Notes: generated by a model from the letters alone, not told the origin. A DNA stretch of 64,000 bases from Hippophae tibetana (GCA_037013495.1 JAZDXN010000013.1:744001-808000); one strand, 5' to 3'. Shown: positions 1 through 13,617, counted from the stretch's first letter. Made by a program: numbers and translations.

Positions 1-216
1 AATGAAATATAATATAAAAAAAATAACACACACTAGTTTATACTAAATATTATTAAAAATGTTTAAAACAAATAAATAAAACATAATGTTTTTCTTTGTA
101 TGAAATAATTAAATAAAATCACATATAAGTAAAAAGTATAAATATATATATTAGATTTAATTAAATAATCATTTACCAATTGAGGGTAAAATAAAACAAA
201 GATTTAAAGACAAGGG

Positions 217-255
217 GATCACAATCGTAGTGTCGATACCGTGGACGTAATGGTG
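217..255 (+). other. CpG-rich box inside the long subunit (example)
   Basis: This is the only clearly GC-richer stretch in the monomer. It has four CpG sites within about 22 bases (226, 234, 240 and 246) in a unit otherwise poor in CpG. It recurs once per monomer about 215 bases after the anchor. Variants mark families: atcacaatcg with ccgtggacg, atctcaatcg with ccgtagacg, ataaacaatcg with cagtagacgtgatg, and ataaacaatcgtactg with ccgtagatgtgatg. Conservation in an AT-rich background makes it a candidate protein-binding or methylation-sensitive site. It does not resemble a CENP-B box. Confidence 0.7.
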
Positions 256-498
256 CAATATTTAATGAAATTATGAAAATAATTTTTAAACTTATACAAA
301 GCAACTTATGCATATTTAATTTTACCATCTACTAAATATTTCACGTATTTTCTTAATATTTATTAGATATCTTAACTTTATAATTAGGACGACATCAAAT
401 AATTCTCAAACCATAAATAAGGATTACAAAATATCATGAGTTAGATCCCTAGAAAATACTTATTAAATATATATATACATACGCTAATATAACTCAAA

Positions 499-517
499 AT
501 CATTGTTTTTGCCAACT
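499..517 (+). repeat. 19-base motif, long-subunit copy
   Basis: The motif atcattgtttttgccaact occurs here and again at 782-800, so twice per monomer, with alternating spacings of about 283 and 584 bases. It is one of the best kept stretches between the two subunits. Some families carry a change inside it, for example attatttttgcc in the long subunit of units 18, 22, 26 and 32, and gttttttccaa in the short subunit of several units after 47 kb. Confidence 0.85.
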
Positions 518-584
518 TTTTCAGCGAAAAATAAATTATTTTGAAGTAATTTAACTAACCAAATGTCTTATTTTGTTTTATACA

Positions 585-867
585 AATGAAATATGATATA
601 ATAATCTCATTTAAATAAAATAATACGTACTAGTTTATAATAAATATTATTAAAAATGTTAAAAACAAATAAATAAACCATAAAGTGTTTCCTATATATG
701 AAATAACTGAATAAAATCAAACTCTCCATTGCTAAATAATTATTTCATTCAATTTAATAATATATTTTAATATAACTCAGAATCATTGTTTTTGCCAACT
801 AATTGGAGGCAAAATAAATTATTTTAATGTAATTTAACAAACCAAATGTGTTATTTGTTTTTATAAA
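585..867 (+). repeat. Short subunit of the monomer (example in unit 1)
   Basis: The 283-base subunit opens with the same anchor and actagtttat block as the long subunit and closes with the 19-base motif and the same AT-rich tail. It lacks the CpG box and the TA tract. It carries the segment whose inverted form sits in the long subunit (about 719-758 here, more clearly matched in later units, where it reads close to cactctcaattggtaaat). It is probably nearer the ancestral unit because nothing in it needs an insertion to explain it, but this order is inference. Confidence 0.8.
782..800 (+). repeat. 19-base motif, short-subunit copy
   Basis: This is identical to the copy at 499-517. It is followed by aattggaggc instead of ttttcagcg, which separates short from long subunits throughout the array. 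Confidence 0.85.
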
Positions 868-2206
868 AATGAAATATAATATAAAAAAAATAACACACAC
901 TAGTTTATACTAAATATTATTAAAAATGTTTAAAACAAATAAATAAAACATAATGTTTTTCTTTGTATGAAATAATTAAATAAAATCACATATAAGTAAA
1001 AAGTATAAATATATATATTAGATTTAATTAAATAATCATTTACCAATTGAGGGTAAAATAAAACAAAGATTTAAAGACAAGGGGATCACAATCGTAGTGT
1101 CGATACCGTGGACGTAATGGTGCAATATTTAATGAAATTATGAAAATAATTTTTAAACTTATACAAAGCAACTTATGCATATTTAATTTTATCATCTACT
1201 AAATATTTCACGTATTTTCTTAATATTTATTAGATATCTTAACTTTATAATTAGGACGACATCAAATAATTCTCAAACCATAAATAAGGATTACAAAATA
1301 TCATAAGTTAGATCCCTAGAAAATACTTATTAAATACATACATATATATATATATAAGTTAATATAACAAAAAATCATTGTTTTTGCCAACTTTTTCAGC
1401 GCAAAATAAATTATTTGGAATTAATTTAACTAACCAAATGTCTTATTTTGTTTTGTACAAATAAAATATGATATAATAATCGTATTTAAATAAAATAATA
1501 CGTACTAGTTTATAGTAAATACTATTAAAAATGTTAAAAAAAATAAATAAAACATAAAGTGTTTCCTATGTATGAAATAATTGAATAAAATCACACCATC
1601 AATTGGAAAATAATTATTTCATTCAATCTAATAATATATTTTAATATAACTCAGAATCATTGTTTTTGCCAACTAATTGGAGGCAAAATAAATTATTTTA
1701 ATGTAATTTAACAAACCAAATGTGTTATTTGTTTTTATAAAAATGAAATATAATATAAAAAAAACTAACACATATTAGTTTATACTAAATATTATTAAAA
1801 ATGTTTAAAACAAATAAATGAAACATAATGTTTTGCTTTGTATGAAATAATTAAATAAAATCACATATAAGTAAAAACTATAAATATATATATTAGATTT
1901 AATTAAATAATCATTTACCAATTGAGGGTGAAATAAAACAAAGATTTAAAGACAAGAGGATCTCAATCGTAGTGTTGATACCGTAGACGTAATGGTGCAA
2001 TATTTAATGAAATTATGAAAATAATTTTTAAGCTTATACCAAGCAACTTATGCATATTTAATTTTTACCATCTACTAAATATTTCACGTATTTTATTAAT
2101 ATTTATTAGATATCTTAACTTTATAATTAGGACGATATCAAATAATTCTCAAACCATAAATAAGGATTACAAAATATCATAAATTAGATCCCTAGAAAAT
2201 ACTTAT

Positions 2207-2210
<4 letters not shown>

Positions 2211-2254
<44 letters not shown>
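2211..2254. repeat. (TA)22 tract, unit 3
   Basis: The TA tract of the long subunit is 44 bases long here, against roughly 12-20 in most units, making unit 3 the longest (898 bases). Confidence 0.95.
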
Positions 2255-2256
<2 letters not shown>

Positions 2257-5200
2257 TTAATATAACTAAAAATCATTGTTTTTGCCAACTTTTTCATCGA
2301 AAATAATTTATTTGGAATTAATTAAACTAACCAAATATCTTATTTTGTTTTGTACAAATAAAATATGATATAATAATCTTATTTAAATAAAATAACCCGT
2401 ACTAGTTTATAGTAAATATTATTAAAAATGTTAAAAACAAATAAATAAACCATAAAGTGTTTCCTATGTATGAAATAATTGAATAAAATCACACCATCAA
2501 TTGGAAAATAATTATTTCATTCAATCTAATAATATATTTTAATATAACTCAGAATCATTGTTTTTGCCAACTAATTGGAGGCAAAATAAATTATTTTAAT
2601 GTAATTTAAGAAACTAAATGTGTTATTTGTTTTTATAAAAATGAAATATAATATAAAAAAAAACTAATACATACTAGTTTATACTAAATATTGTTAAAAA
2701 TGTTTAAAACAAATAAATAAAACATAATGTCTTTCTTTGTATGAAATAATTAAATAAAATCACATATAAGTAAAAAGTATAAATATATATATTAGATTTA
2801 ATTAAATAATCATTTACCAATTGAGGGTGAAATAAAACAAAGATTTAAAGACAAGAGGATAAACAATCGTAGTGTCGATACAGTAGACGTGATGATGCAA
2901 TATGTAATGAAATTATGAAAATAATTTTTAAACTTATACCTAGCAACTTATGCATATTTAATTTTTACCATCTACTAAATATTTAACGTATTTTATTAAT
3001 ATTTATTAGATATCTTAACTTTATAATTAGGACGACGTTAAATAATTCTCAAACCATAAGTAAAGATTACAAAATTTCATAACTTAAATCCCTACAAAAC
3101 ACTTATTATATATATATATATAAGTTAATATAACTGAAAATCATTGTTTTTGCCAACTTTTTCAGCGCAAAATAAATTATTTTGAATTAATTTAACTAAC
3201 CAAATGTCTTATTTGTTTTTGTACAAATAAAATATGATATAATAATCTTATTTAAATTAAATACAACGTACTAGTTTATAGTAAATATTATTAAAAATGT
3301 TAAAAACAAATAAAAAAAACATAAAGTGTTTCCTATGTATGAAATAACTCTTTAAAATCACACTCTCAATTGGTAAACAATTATTTCCTTCAATCTAATA
3401 ATATATTTTAATATAACTCAGAATCATTGTTTTTGCCAACTAATTGGAGGCAAAATAAATTATTTTAATGTAATTTAACAAACCAAATGTGTTATTTGTT
3501 TTTATAAAAATGAAATATAATATAAAAAAAATAACACACACTAGTTTATACTAAATATTATTAAAAATGTTTAAAACAAATAAATAAAACATAATGTTTT
3601 TCTTTGTATGAAATAATTAAATAAAATCACATATAAGTAAAAAGTATAAATATATATATTAGATTTAATTAAATAATCATTTACCAATTGAGGGTAAAAT
3701 AAAACAAAGATTTAAAGACAAGGGGATCACAATCGTAGTGTCCATACCGTGGACGTAATGGTGCAATATTTAATGAAATTATGAAAATAATTTTTAAACT
3801 TATACAAAGCAACTTATGCATATTTAATTTTACCATCTACTAAATATTTCACGTATTTTCTTAATATTTATTAGATATCTTAACTTTATAATTAGGACGA
3901 CATCAAATAATTCTCAAACCATAAATAAGGATTACAAAATATCATGAGTTAGATCCCTAGAAAATACTTATTAAATATATATATATATACGCTAATATAA
4001 CTCAAAATCATTGTTTTTGCCAACTTTTTCAGCGAAAAATAAATTATTTTGAAGTAATTTAACTAACCAAATGTCTTATTTTGCTTTATACAAATGAAAT
4101 ATGATATAATAATCTCATTTAAATAAAATAATACGTACTAGTTTATAATAAATATTATTAAAAATGTTAAAAACAAATAAATAAACCATAAAGTGTTTCC
4201 TATATATGAAATAACTGAATAAAATCAAACTCTCCATTGCTAAATAATTATTTCATTCAATTTAATAATATATTTTAATATAACTCAGAATCATTGTTTT
4301 TGCCAACTAATTGGAGGCAAAATAAATTATTTTAATGTAATTTAACAAACCAAATGTGTTATTTGTTTTTATAAAAATGAAATATAATATAAAAAAAATA
4401 ACACACACTAGTTTATACTAAATATTATTAAAAATGTTTAAAACAAATAAATAAAACATAATGTTTTTCTTTGTATGAAATAATTAAATAAAATCACATA
4501 TAAGTAAAAAGTATAAATATATATATTAGATTTAATTAAATAATCATTTACCAATTGAGGGTAAAATAAAACAAAGATTTAAAGACAAGGGGATCACAAT
4601 CGTAGTGTCGATACCGTGGACGTAATGGTGCAATATTTAATGAAATTATGAAAATAATTTTTAAACTTATACAAAGCAACTTATGCATATTTAATTTTAC
4701 CATCTACTAAATATTTCACGTATTTTCTTAATATTTATTAGATATCTTAACTTTATAATTAGGACGACATCAAATAATTCTCAAACCATAAATAAGGATT
4801 ACAAAATATCATGAGTTAGATCCCTAGAAAATACTTATTAAATATATATATACATACGCTAATATAACTCAAAATCATTGTTTTTGCCAACTTTTTCAGC
4901 GAAAAATAAATTATTTTGAAGTAATTTAACTAACCAAATGTCTTATTTTGTTTTATACAAATGAAATATGATATAATAATCTCATTTAAATAAAATAATA
5001 CGTACTAGTTTATAATAAATATTATTAAAAATGTTAAAAACAAATAAATAAACCATAAAGTGTTTCCTATATATGAAATAACTGAATAAAATCAAACTCT
5101 CCATTGCTAAATAATTATTTCATTCAATTTAATAATATATTTTAATATAACTCAGAATCATTGTTTTTGCCAACTAATTGGAGGCAAAATAAATTATTTT

Positions 5201-8200
5201 AATGTAATTTAACAAACCAAATGTGTTATTTGTTTTTATAAAAATGAAATATAATATAAAAAAAATAACACACACTAGTTTATACTAAATATTATTAAAA
5301 ATGTTTAAAACAAATAAATAAAACATAATGTTTTTCTTTGTATGAAATAATTAAATAAAATCACATATAAGTAAAAAGTATAAATATATATATTAGATTT
5401 AATTAAATAATCATTTACCAATTGAGGGTAAAATAAAACAAAGATTTAAAGACAAGGGGATCACAATCGTAGTGTCGATACCGTGGACGTAATGGTGCAA
5501 TATTTAATGAAATTATGAAAATAATTTTTAAACTTATACAAAGCAACTTATGCATATTTAATTTTATCATCTACTAAATATTTCACGTATTTTCTTAATA
5601 TTTATTAGATATCTTAACTTTATAATTAGGACGACATCAAATAATTCTCAAACCATAAATAAGGATTACAAAATATCATAAGTTAGATCCCTAGAAAATA
5701 CTTATTAAATACATACATATATATATATATATAAGTTAATATAACAAAAAATCATTGTTTTTGCCAACTTTTTCAGCGCAAAATAAATTATTTGGAATTA
5801 ATTTAACTAACCAAATGTCTTATTTTGTTTTGTACAAATAAAATATGATATAATAATCGTATTTAAATAAAATAATACGTACTAGTTTATAGTAAATACT
5901 ATTAAAAATGTTAAAAAAAATAAATAAAACATAAAGTGTTTCCTATGTATGAAATAATTGAATAAAATCACACCATCAATTGGAAAATAATTATTTCATT
6001 CAATCTAATAATATATTTTAATATAACTCAGAATCATTGTTTTTGCCAACTAATTGGAGGCAAAATAAATTATTTTAATGTAATTTAAGAAACTAAATGT
6101 GTTATTTGTTTTTATAAAAATGAAATATAATATAAAAAAAAACTAATACATACTAGTTTATACTAAATATTGTTAAAAATGTTTAAAACAAATAAATAAA
6201 ACATAATGTCTTTCTTTGTATGAAATAATTAAATAAAATCACATATAAGTAAAAAGTATAAATATATATATTAGATTTAATTAAATAATCATTTACCAAT
6301 TGAGGGTGAAATAAAACAAAGATTTAAAGACAAGAGGATAAACAATCGTAGTGTCGATACAGTAGACGTGATGATGCAATATGTAATGAAATTATGAAAA
6401 TAATTTTTAAACTTATACCTAGCAACTTATGCATATTTAATTTTTACCATCTACTAAATATTTAACGTATTTTATTAATATTTATTAGATATCTTAACTT
6501 TATAATTAGGACGACGTTAAATAATTCTCAAACCATAAGTAAAGATTACAAAATTTCATAACTTAAATCCCTACAAAACACTTATTATATATATATATAT
6601 AAGTTAATATAACTGAAAATCATTGTTTTTGCCAACTTTTTCAGCGCAAAATAAATTATTTTGAATTAATTTAACTAACCAAATGTCTTATTTGTTTTTG
6701 TACAAATAAAATATGATATAATAATCTTATTTAAATTAAATACAACGTACTAGTTTATAGTAAATATTATTAAAAATGTTAAAAACAAATAAAAAAAACA
6801 TAAAGTGTTTCCTATGTATGAAATAACTCTTTAAAATCACACTCTCAATTGGTAAACAATTATTTCCTTCAATCTAATAATATATTTTAATATAACTCAG
6901 AATCATTGTTTTTGCCAACTAATTGGAGGCAAAATAAATTATTTTAATGTAATTTAACAAACCAAATGTGTTATTTGTTTTTATAAAAATGAAATATAAT
7001 ATAAAAAAAATAACACACACTAGTTTATACTAAATATTATTAAAAATGTTTAAAACAAATAAATAAAACATAATGTTTTTCTTTGTATGAAATAATTAAA
7101 TAAAATCACATATAAGTAAAAAGTATAAATATATATATTAGATTTAATTAAATAATCATTTACCAATTGAGGGTAAAATAAAACAAAGATTTAAAGACAA
7201 GGGGATCACAATCGTAGTGTCCATACCGTGGACGTAATGGTGCAATATTTAATGAAATTATGAAAATAATTTTTAAACTTATACAAAGCAACTTATGCAT
7301 ATTTAATTTTACCATCTACTAAATATTTCACGTATTTTCTTAATATTTATTAGATATCTTAACTTTATAATTAGGACGACATCAAATAATTCTCAAACCA
7401 TAAATAAGGATTACAAAATATCATGAGTTAGATCCCTAGAAAATACTTATTAAATATATATATATATACGCTAATATAACTCAAAATCATTGTTTTTGCC
7501 AACTTTTTCAGCGAAAAATAAATTATTTTGAAGTAATTTAACTAACCAAATGTCTTATTTTGCTTTATACAAATGAAATATGATATAATAATCTCATTTA
7601 AATAAAATAATACGTACTAGTTTATAATAAATATTATTAAAAATGTTAAAAACAAATAAATAAACCATAAAGTGTTTCCTATATATGAAATAACTGAATA
7701 AAATCAAACTCTCCATTGCTAAATAATTATTTCATTCAATTTAATAATATATTTTAATATAACTCAGAATCATTGTTTTTGCCAACTAATTGGAGGCAAA
7801 ATAAATTATTTTAATGTAATTTAACAAACCAAATGTGTTATTTGTTTTTATAAAAATGAAATATAATATAAAAAAAATAACACACACTAGTTTATACTAA
7901 ATATTATTAAAAATGTTTAAAACAAATAAATAAAACATAATGTTTTTCTTTGTATGAAATAATTAAATAAAATCACATATAAGTAAAAAGTATAAATATA
8001 TATATTAGATTTAATTAAATAATCATTTACCAATTGAGGGTAAAATAAAACAAAGATTTAAAGACAAGGGGATCACAATCGTAGTGTCGATACCGTGGAC
8101 GTAATGGTGCAATATTTAATGAAATTATGAAAATAATTTTTAAACTTATACAAAGCAACTTATGCATATTTAATTTTACCATCTACTAAATATTTCACGT

Positions 8201-10063
8201 ATTTTCTTAATATTTATTAGATATCTTAACTTTATAATTAGGACGACATCAAATAATTCTCAAACCATAAATAAGGATTACAAAATATCATGAGTTAGAT
8301 CCCTAGAAAATACTTATTAAATATATATATACATACGCTAATATAACTCAAAATCATTGTTTTTGCCAACTTTTTCAGCGAAAAATAAATTATTTTGAAG
8401 TAATTTAACTAACCAAATGTCTTATTTTGTTTTATACAAATGAAATATGATATAATAATCTCATTTAAATAAAATAATACGTACTAGTTTATAATAAATA
8501 TTATTAAAAATGTTAAAAACAAATAAATAAACCATAAAGTGTTTCCTATATATGAAATAACTGAATAAAATCAAACTCTCCATTGCTAAATAATTATTTC
8601 ATTCAATTTAATATTATATTTTAATATAACTCAGAATCATTGTTTTTGCCAACTAATTAGGGGCAAAATAAATTATTTTAATGTAATTTAACAAACCAAA
8701 TGTCTTATTTGTGTTTATAAAAATGAAATATAATATAAAAAAAACTAACACATATTAGTTTATACTAAATATTATTAAAAATGATTAAAACGAATAAATA
8801 AAACATAATGTTTTGCTTTGTATGAAATAATTAAATAAAATCACATATAAGTAAAAACTATAAATATATATATTAGACTTAATTAAATAATCATTTTCCA
8901 ATTGAGGGTGAAATAAAACAAAGATTTAAAGACAAGAGGATCTCAATCGTAGTGTCGATACCGTAGACGTAATGGTGCAATATTTAATGAAATTATGAAA
9001 ATAATTTTTAAACTTATACCAAGCAACTTATGCATATTTAATTTTTACCATGTACTAAATATTTCACGTATTTTATTAATATTTATTAGATATCTTAACT
9101 TTATAGTTAGGACGACATCAAATAATTCTCAAACCATAAATAAGGAGTACAAAATTTCATAAGTTAGATCCCTAGAAAATACTTATTAAATACATATATA
9201 TATATATATATAAGTTAATATAACAAAAAATCATTGTTTTTGCCAACTTTTTCAGCGCAAAATAAATTATTTGGAATTAATTTAACTAACCAAATGTCTT
9301 ATTTTGTTTTGTACAAATAAAATATGATATAATAATCGTATTTAAATAAAATAATACGTACTAGTTTATAGTAAATACTATTAAAAATGTTAAAAAAAAA
9401 TAAATAAAACATAAAGTGTTTCCTATGTATGAAATAATTGAATAAAATCACACCATCAATTGGAAAATAATTATTTCATTCAATCTAATAATATATTTTA
9501 ATATAACTCAGAATCATTGTTTTTGCCAACTAATTGGAGGCAAAATAAATTATTTTAATGTAATTTAACAAACCAAATGTGTTATTTGTTTTTATAAAAA
9601 TGAAATATAATATAAAAAAAACTAACACATATTAGTTTATACTAAATATTATTAAAAATGATTAAAACAAATAAATGAAACATAATGTTTTGCTTTGTAT
9701 GAAATAATTAAATAAAATCACATATAAGTAAAAACTATAAATATATATATTAGATTTAATTAAATAATCATTTACCAATTGAGGGTGAAATAAAACAAAG
9801 ATTTAAAGACAAGAGGATCTCAATCGTAGTGTTGATACCGTAGACGTAATGGTGCAATATTTAATGAAATTATGAAAATAATTTTTATGCTTATACCAAG
9901 CAACTTATGCATATTTAATTTTTACCATCTACTAAATATTTCACGTATTTTATTAATATTTATTAGATATCTTAACTTTATAATTAGGACGATATCAAAT
10001 AATTCTCAAACCATAAATAAGGATTACAAAATATCATAAATTAGATCCCTAGAAAATACTTAT

Positions 10064-10067
<4 letters not shown>

Positions 10068-10107
<40 letters not shown>
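10068..10107. repeat. (TA)20 tract, unit 12
   Basis: An uninterrupted 40-base run at the same slot as in unit 3, in a unit of the same type. Confidence 0.95.
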
Positions 10108-10109
<2 letters not shown>

Positions 10110-11839
10110 TTAATATAACTAAAAATCATTGTTTTTGCCAACTTTTTCATCGAAAATAATTTATTTGGAATTAATTAAACTAACCAAATATCTTATTTTG
10201 TTTTGTACAAATAAAATATGATATAATAATCTTATTTAAATAAAATAACCCGTACTAGTTTATAGTAAATATTATTAAAAATGTTAAAAACAAATAAATA
10301 AACCATAAAGTGTTTCCTATGTATGAAATAATTGAATAAAATCACACCATCAATTGGAAAATAATTATTTCATTCAATCTAATAATATATTTTAATATAA
10401 CTCAGAATCATTGTTTTTGCCAACTAATTGGAGGCAAAATAAATTATTTTAATGTAATTTAAGAAACTAAATGTGTTATTTGTTTTTATAAAAATGAAAT
10501 ATAATATAAAAAAAAACTAATACATACTAGTTTATACTAAATATTGTTAAAAATGTTTAAAACAAATAAATAAAACATAATGTCTTTCTTTGTATGAAAT
10601 AATTAAATAAAATCACATATAAGTAAAAAGTATAAATATATATATTAGATTTAATTAAATAATCATTTACCAATTGAGGGTGAAATAAAACAAAGATTTA
10701 AAGACAAGAGGATAAACAATCGTAGTGTCGATACAGTAGACGTGATGATGCAATATGTAATGAAATTATGAAAATAATTTTTAAACTTATACCTAGCAAC
10801 TTATGCATATTTAATTTTTACCATCTACTAAATATTTCACGTATTTTATTAATATTTATTAGATATCTTAACTTTATAGTTACGACGACATCAAATAATT
10901 CTCAAACCATAAATAAGGAGTACAAAATTTCATAAGTTAGATCCCTAGAAAATACTTATTAAATACATATATATATATATATATATAAGTTAATATAACA
11001 AAAAATCATTGTTTTTGCCAACTTTTTCAGCGCAAAATAAATTATTTGGAATTAATTTAACTAACCAAATGTCTTATTTTGTTTTGTACAAATAAAATAT
11101 GATATAATAATCGTATTTAAATAAAATAACACGTACTAGTTTATAGTAAATACTATTAAAAATGTTAAAAACAAATAAATAAACCATAAAGTGTTTCCTA
11201 TGTATGAAATAATTGAATAAAATCACACCATCAATTGGAAAATAATTATTTCATTCAATCTAATAATATATTTTAATATAACTCAGAATCATTGTTTTTG
11301 CCAACTAATTGGAGGCAAAATAAATTATTTTAATGTAATTTAACAAACCAAATGTGTTATTTGTTTTTATAAAAATGAAATATAATATAAAAAAAACTAA
11401 CACATATTAGTTTATACTAAATATTATTAAAAATGATTAAAACAAATAAATGAAACATAATGTTTTGCTTTGTATGAAATAATTAAATAAAATCACATAT
11501 AAGTAAAAACTATAAATATATATATTAGATTTAATTAAATAATCATTTACCAATTGAGGGTGAAATAAAACAAAGATTTAAAGACAAGAGGATCTCAATC
11601 GTAGTGTTGATACCGTAGACGTAATGGTGCAATATTTAATGAAATTATGAAAATAATTTTTAAGCTTATACCAAGCAACTTATGCATATTTAATTTTTTA
11701 CCATCTACTAAATATTTCACGTATTTTATTAATATTTATTAGATATCTTAACTTTATAATTAGGACGATATCAAATAATTCTCAAACCATAAATAAGGAT
11801 TACAAAATATCATAAATTAGATCCCTAGAAAATACTTAT

Positions 11840-11843
<4 letters not shown>

Positions 11844-11885
<42 letters not shown>
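11844..11885. repeat. (TA)21 tract, unit 14
   Basis: An uninterrupted 42-base run, again in a c-type unit. The alternating units 13 and 15 keep short tracts that begin with acatata. Confidence 0.95.
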
Positions 11886-11887
<2 letters not shown>

Positions 11888-13613
11888 TTAATATAACTAA
11901 AAATCATTGTTTTTGCCAACTTTTTCATCGAAAATAATTTATTTGGAATTAATTAAACTAACCAAATATCTTATTTTGTTTTGTACAAATAAAATATGAT
12001 ATAATAATCTTATTTAAATAAAATAACCCGTACTAGTTTATAGTAAATATTATTAAAAATGTTAAAAACAAATAAATAAACCATAAAGTGTTTCCTATGT
12101 ATGAAATAACTGAATAAAATCAAACTCTCAATTGCTAAATAATTATTTCATTCAATTTAATATTATATTTTAATATAACTCAGAATCATTGTTTTTGCCA
12201 ACTAATTAGGGGCAAAATAAATTATTTTAATGTAATTTAACAAACCAAATGTCTTATTTGTGTTTATAAAAATGAAATATAATATAAAAAAAACTAACAC
12301 ATATTAGTTTATACTAAATATTATTAAAAATGATTAAAACGAATAAATAAAACATAATGTTTTGCTTTGTATGAAATAATTAAATAAAATCACATATAAG
12401 TAAAAACTATAAATATATATATTAGACTTAATTAAATAATCATTTTCCAATTGAGGGTGAAATAAAACAAAGATTTAAAGACAAGAGGATCTCAATCGTA
12501 GTGTCGATACCGTAGACGTAATGGTGCAATATTTAATGAAATTATGAAAATAATTTTTAAACTTATACCAAGCAACTTATGCATATTTAATTTTTACCAT
12601 CTACTAAATATTTCACGTATTTTATTAATATTTATTAGATATCTTAACTTTATAGTTACGACGACATCAAATAATTCTCAAACCATAAATAAGGAGTACA
12701 AAATTTCATAAGTTAGATCCCTAGAAAATACTTATTAAATACATATATATATATATATATAAGTTAATATAACAAAAAATCATTGTTTTTGCCAACTTTT
12801 TCAGCGCAAAATAAATTATTTGGAATTAATTTAACTAACCAAATGTCTTATTTTGTTTTGTACAAATAAAATATGATATAATAATCGTATTTAAATAAAA
12901 TAACACGTACTAGTTTATAGTAAATACTATTAAAAATGTTAAAAACAAATAAATAAACCATAAAGTGTTTCCTATGTATGAAATAATTGAATAAAATCAC
13001 ACCATCAATTGGAAAATAATTATTTCATTCAATCTAATAATATATTTTAATATAACTCAGAATCATTGTTTTTGCCAACTAATTGGAGGCAAAATAAATT
13101 ATTTTAATGTAATTTAACAAACCAAATGTGTTATTTGTTTTTATAAAAATGAAATATAATATAAAAAAAAACTAACACATATTAGTTTATACTAAATATT
13201 ATTAAAAATGATTAAAACAAATAAATGAAACATAATGTTTTGCTTTGTATGAAATAATTAAATAAAATCACATATAAGTAAAAACTATAAATATATATAT
13301 TAGATTTAATTAAATAATCATTTACCAATTGAGGGTGAAATAAAACAAAGATTTAAAGACAAGAGGATCTCAATCTTAGTGTTGATACCGTAGACGTAAT
13401 GGTGCAATATTTAATGAAATTATGAAAATAATTTTTAAGCTTATACCAAGCAACTTATGCATATTTAATTTTTACCATCTACTAAATATTTCACGTATTT
13501 TATTAATATTTATTAGATATCTTAACTTTATAATTAGGACGATATCAAATAATTCTCAAACCATAAAAAAGGATTACAAAATATCATAAATTAGATCCCT
13601 AGAAAATACTTAT

Positions 13614-13617
<4 letters not shown>

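Larger units (their letters stand above)
1..584 (+). repeat. Long subunit of the monomer (example in unit 1)
   Basis: Positions 1 to about 122 match the start of the short subunit in direct orientation, and about 485-584 match its end. Between them lies the part peculiar to this subunit: an inverted version of a short-subunit segment (about 149-188), a CpG-rich box (217-255), an AT-rich stretch with aacttatgcatattt, the block around tagatccctag, and the TA tract. The long subunit is about 301 bases longer than the short one, close to one further short-unit length. It could therefore be the remains of two fused ancestral units, but the middle part no longer aligns visibly with the short subunit. 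Confidence 0.8.
1..867 (+). repeat. Type monomer (unit 1), reference for the internal map
   Basis: This unit serves as the internal map. Positions 1-584 are the long subunit and 585-867 the short subunit. Both begin with the anchor followed by an actagtttat block (32 and 629), then an A-rich block with aataaataaa, and both end with the 19-base motif and a run close to aaattattttgaagtaattt. The (TA)n tract lies just before the 19-base motif of the long subunit, at about 465-480. The unit is repeated almost unchanged as unit 6 (4376) and for most of unit 10 (7855). Units 5 and 9 are close variants, differing for example by gtccatacc instead of gtcgatacc. Confidence 0.9.
1..8608 (+). repeat. Higher-order block, four/five-monomer period
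   Basis: Units 1-5 are five recognisable types, called a, b, c, d and a' here. Units 6-9 repeat them as a, a b/c hybrid, d and a'. Unit 10 begins a third round as a. Offsets are 4,375 bases for 1 to about 1600 against 4376 to about 5975, and 3,479 bases for about 2600-5128 against about 6079-8607. By eye the copies are identical or nearly so, which points to very recent amplification. The shortened round lacks one monomer (the type c unit with the long TA tract). The match ends near 8608, where unit 10 changes to attaggggc and gtcttatttgtg in its short subunit. Confidence 0.88.

Noticed and set aside
149-188. Terminal inverted repeats of a DNA transposon or MITE enclosing the monomer
   Set aside because: The inverted arms lie inside the subunits, occur at every unit with no target-site duplication, and are better explained as an internal inversion of a satellite segment.
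217-255. CENP-B box
   Set aside because: The CpG-rich box does not fit the TTCG....A..CGGG core in either strand.
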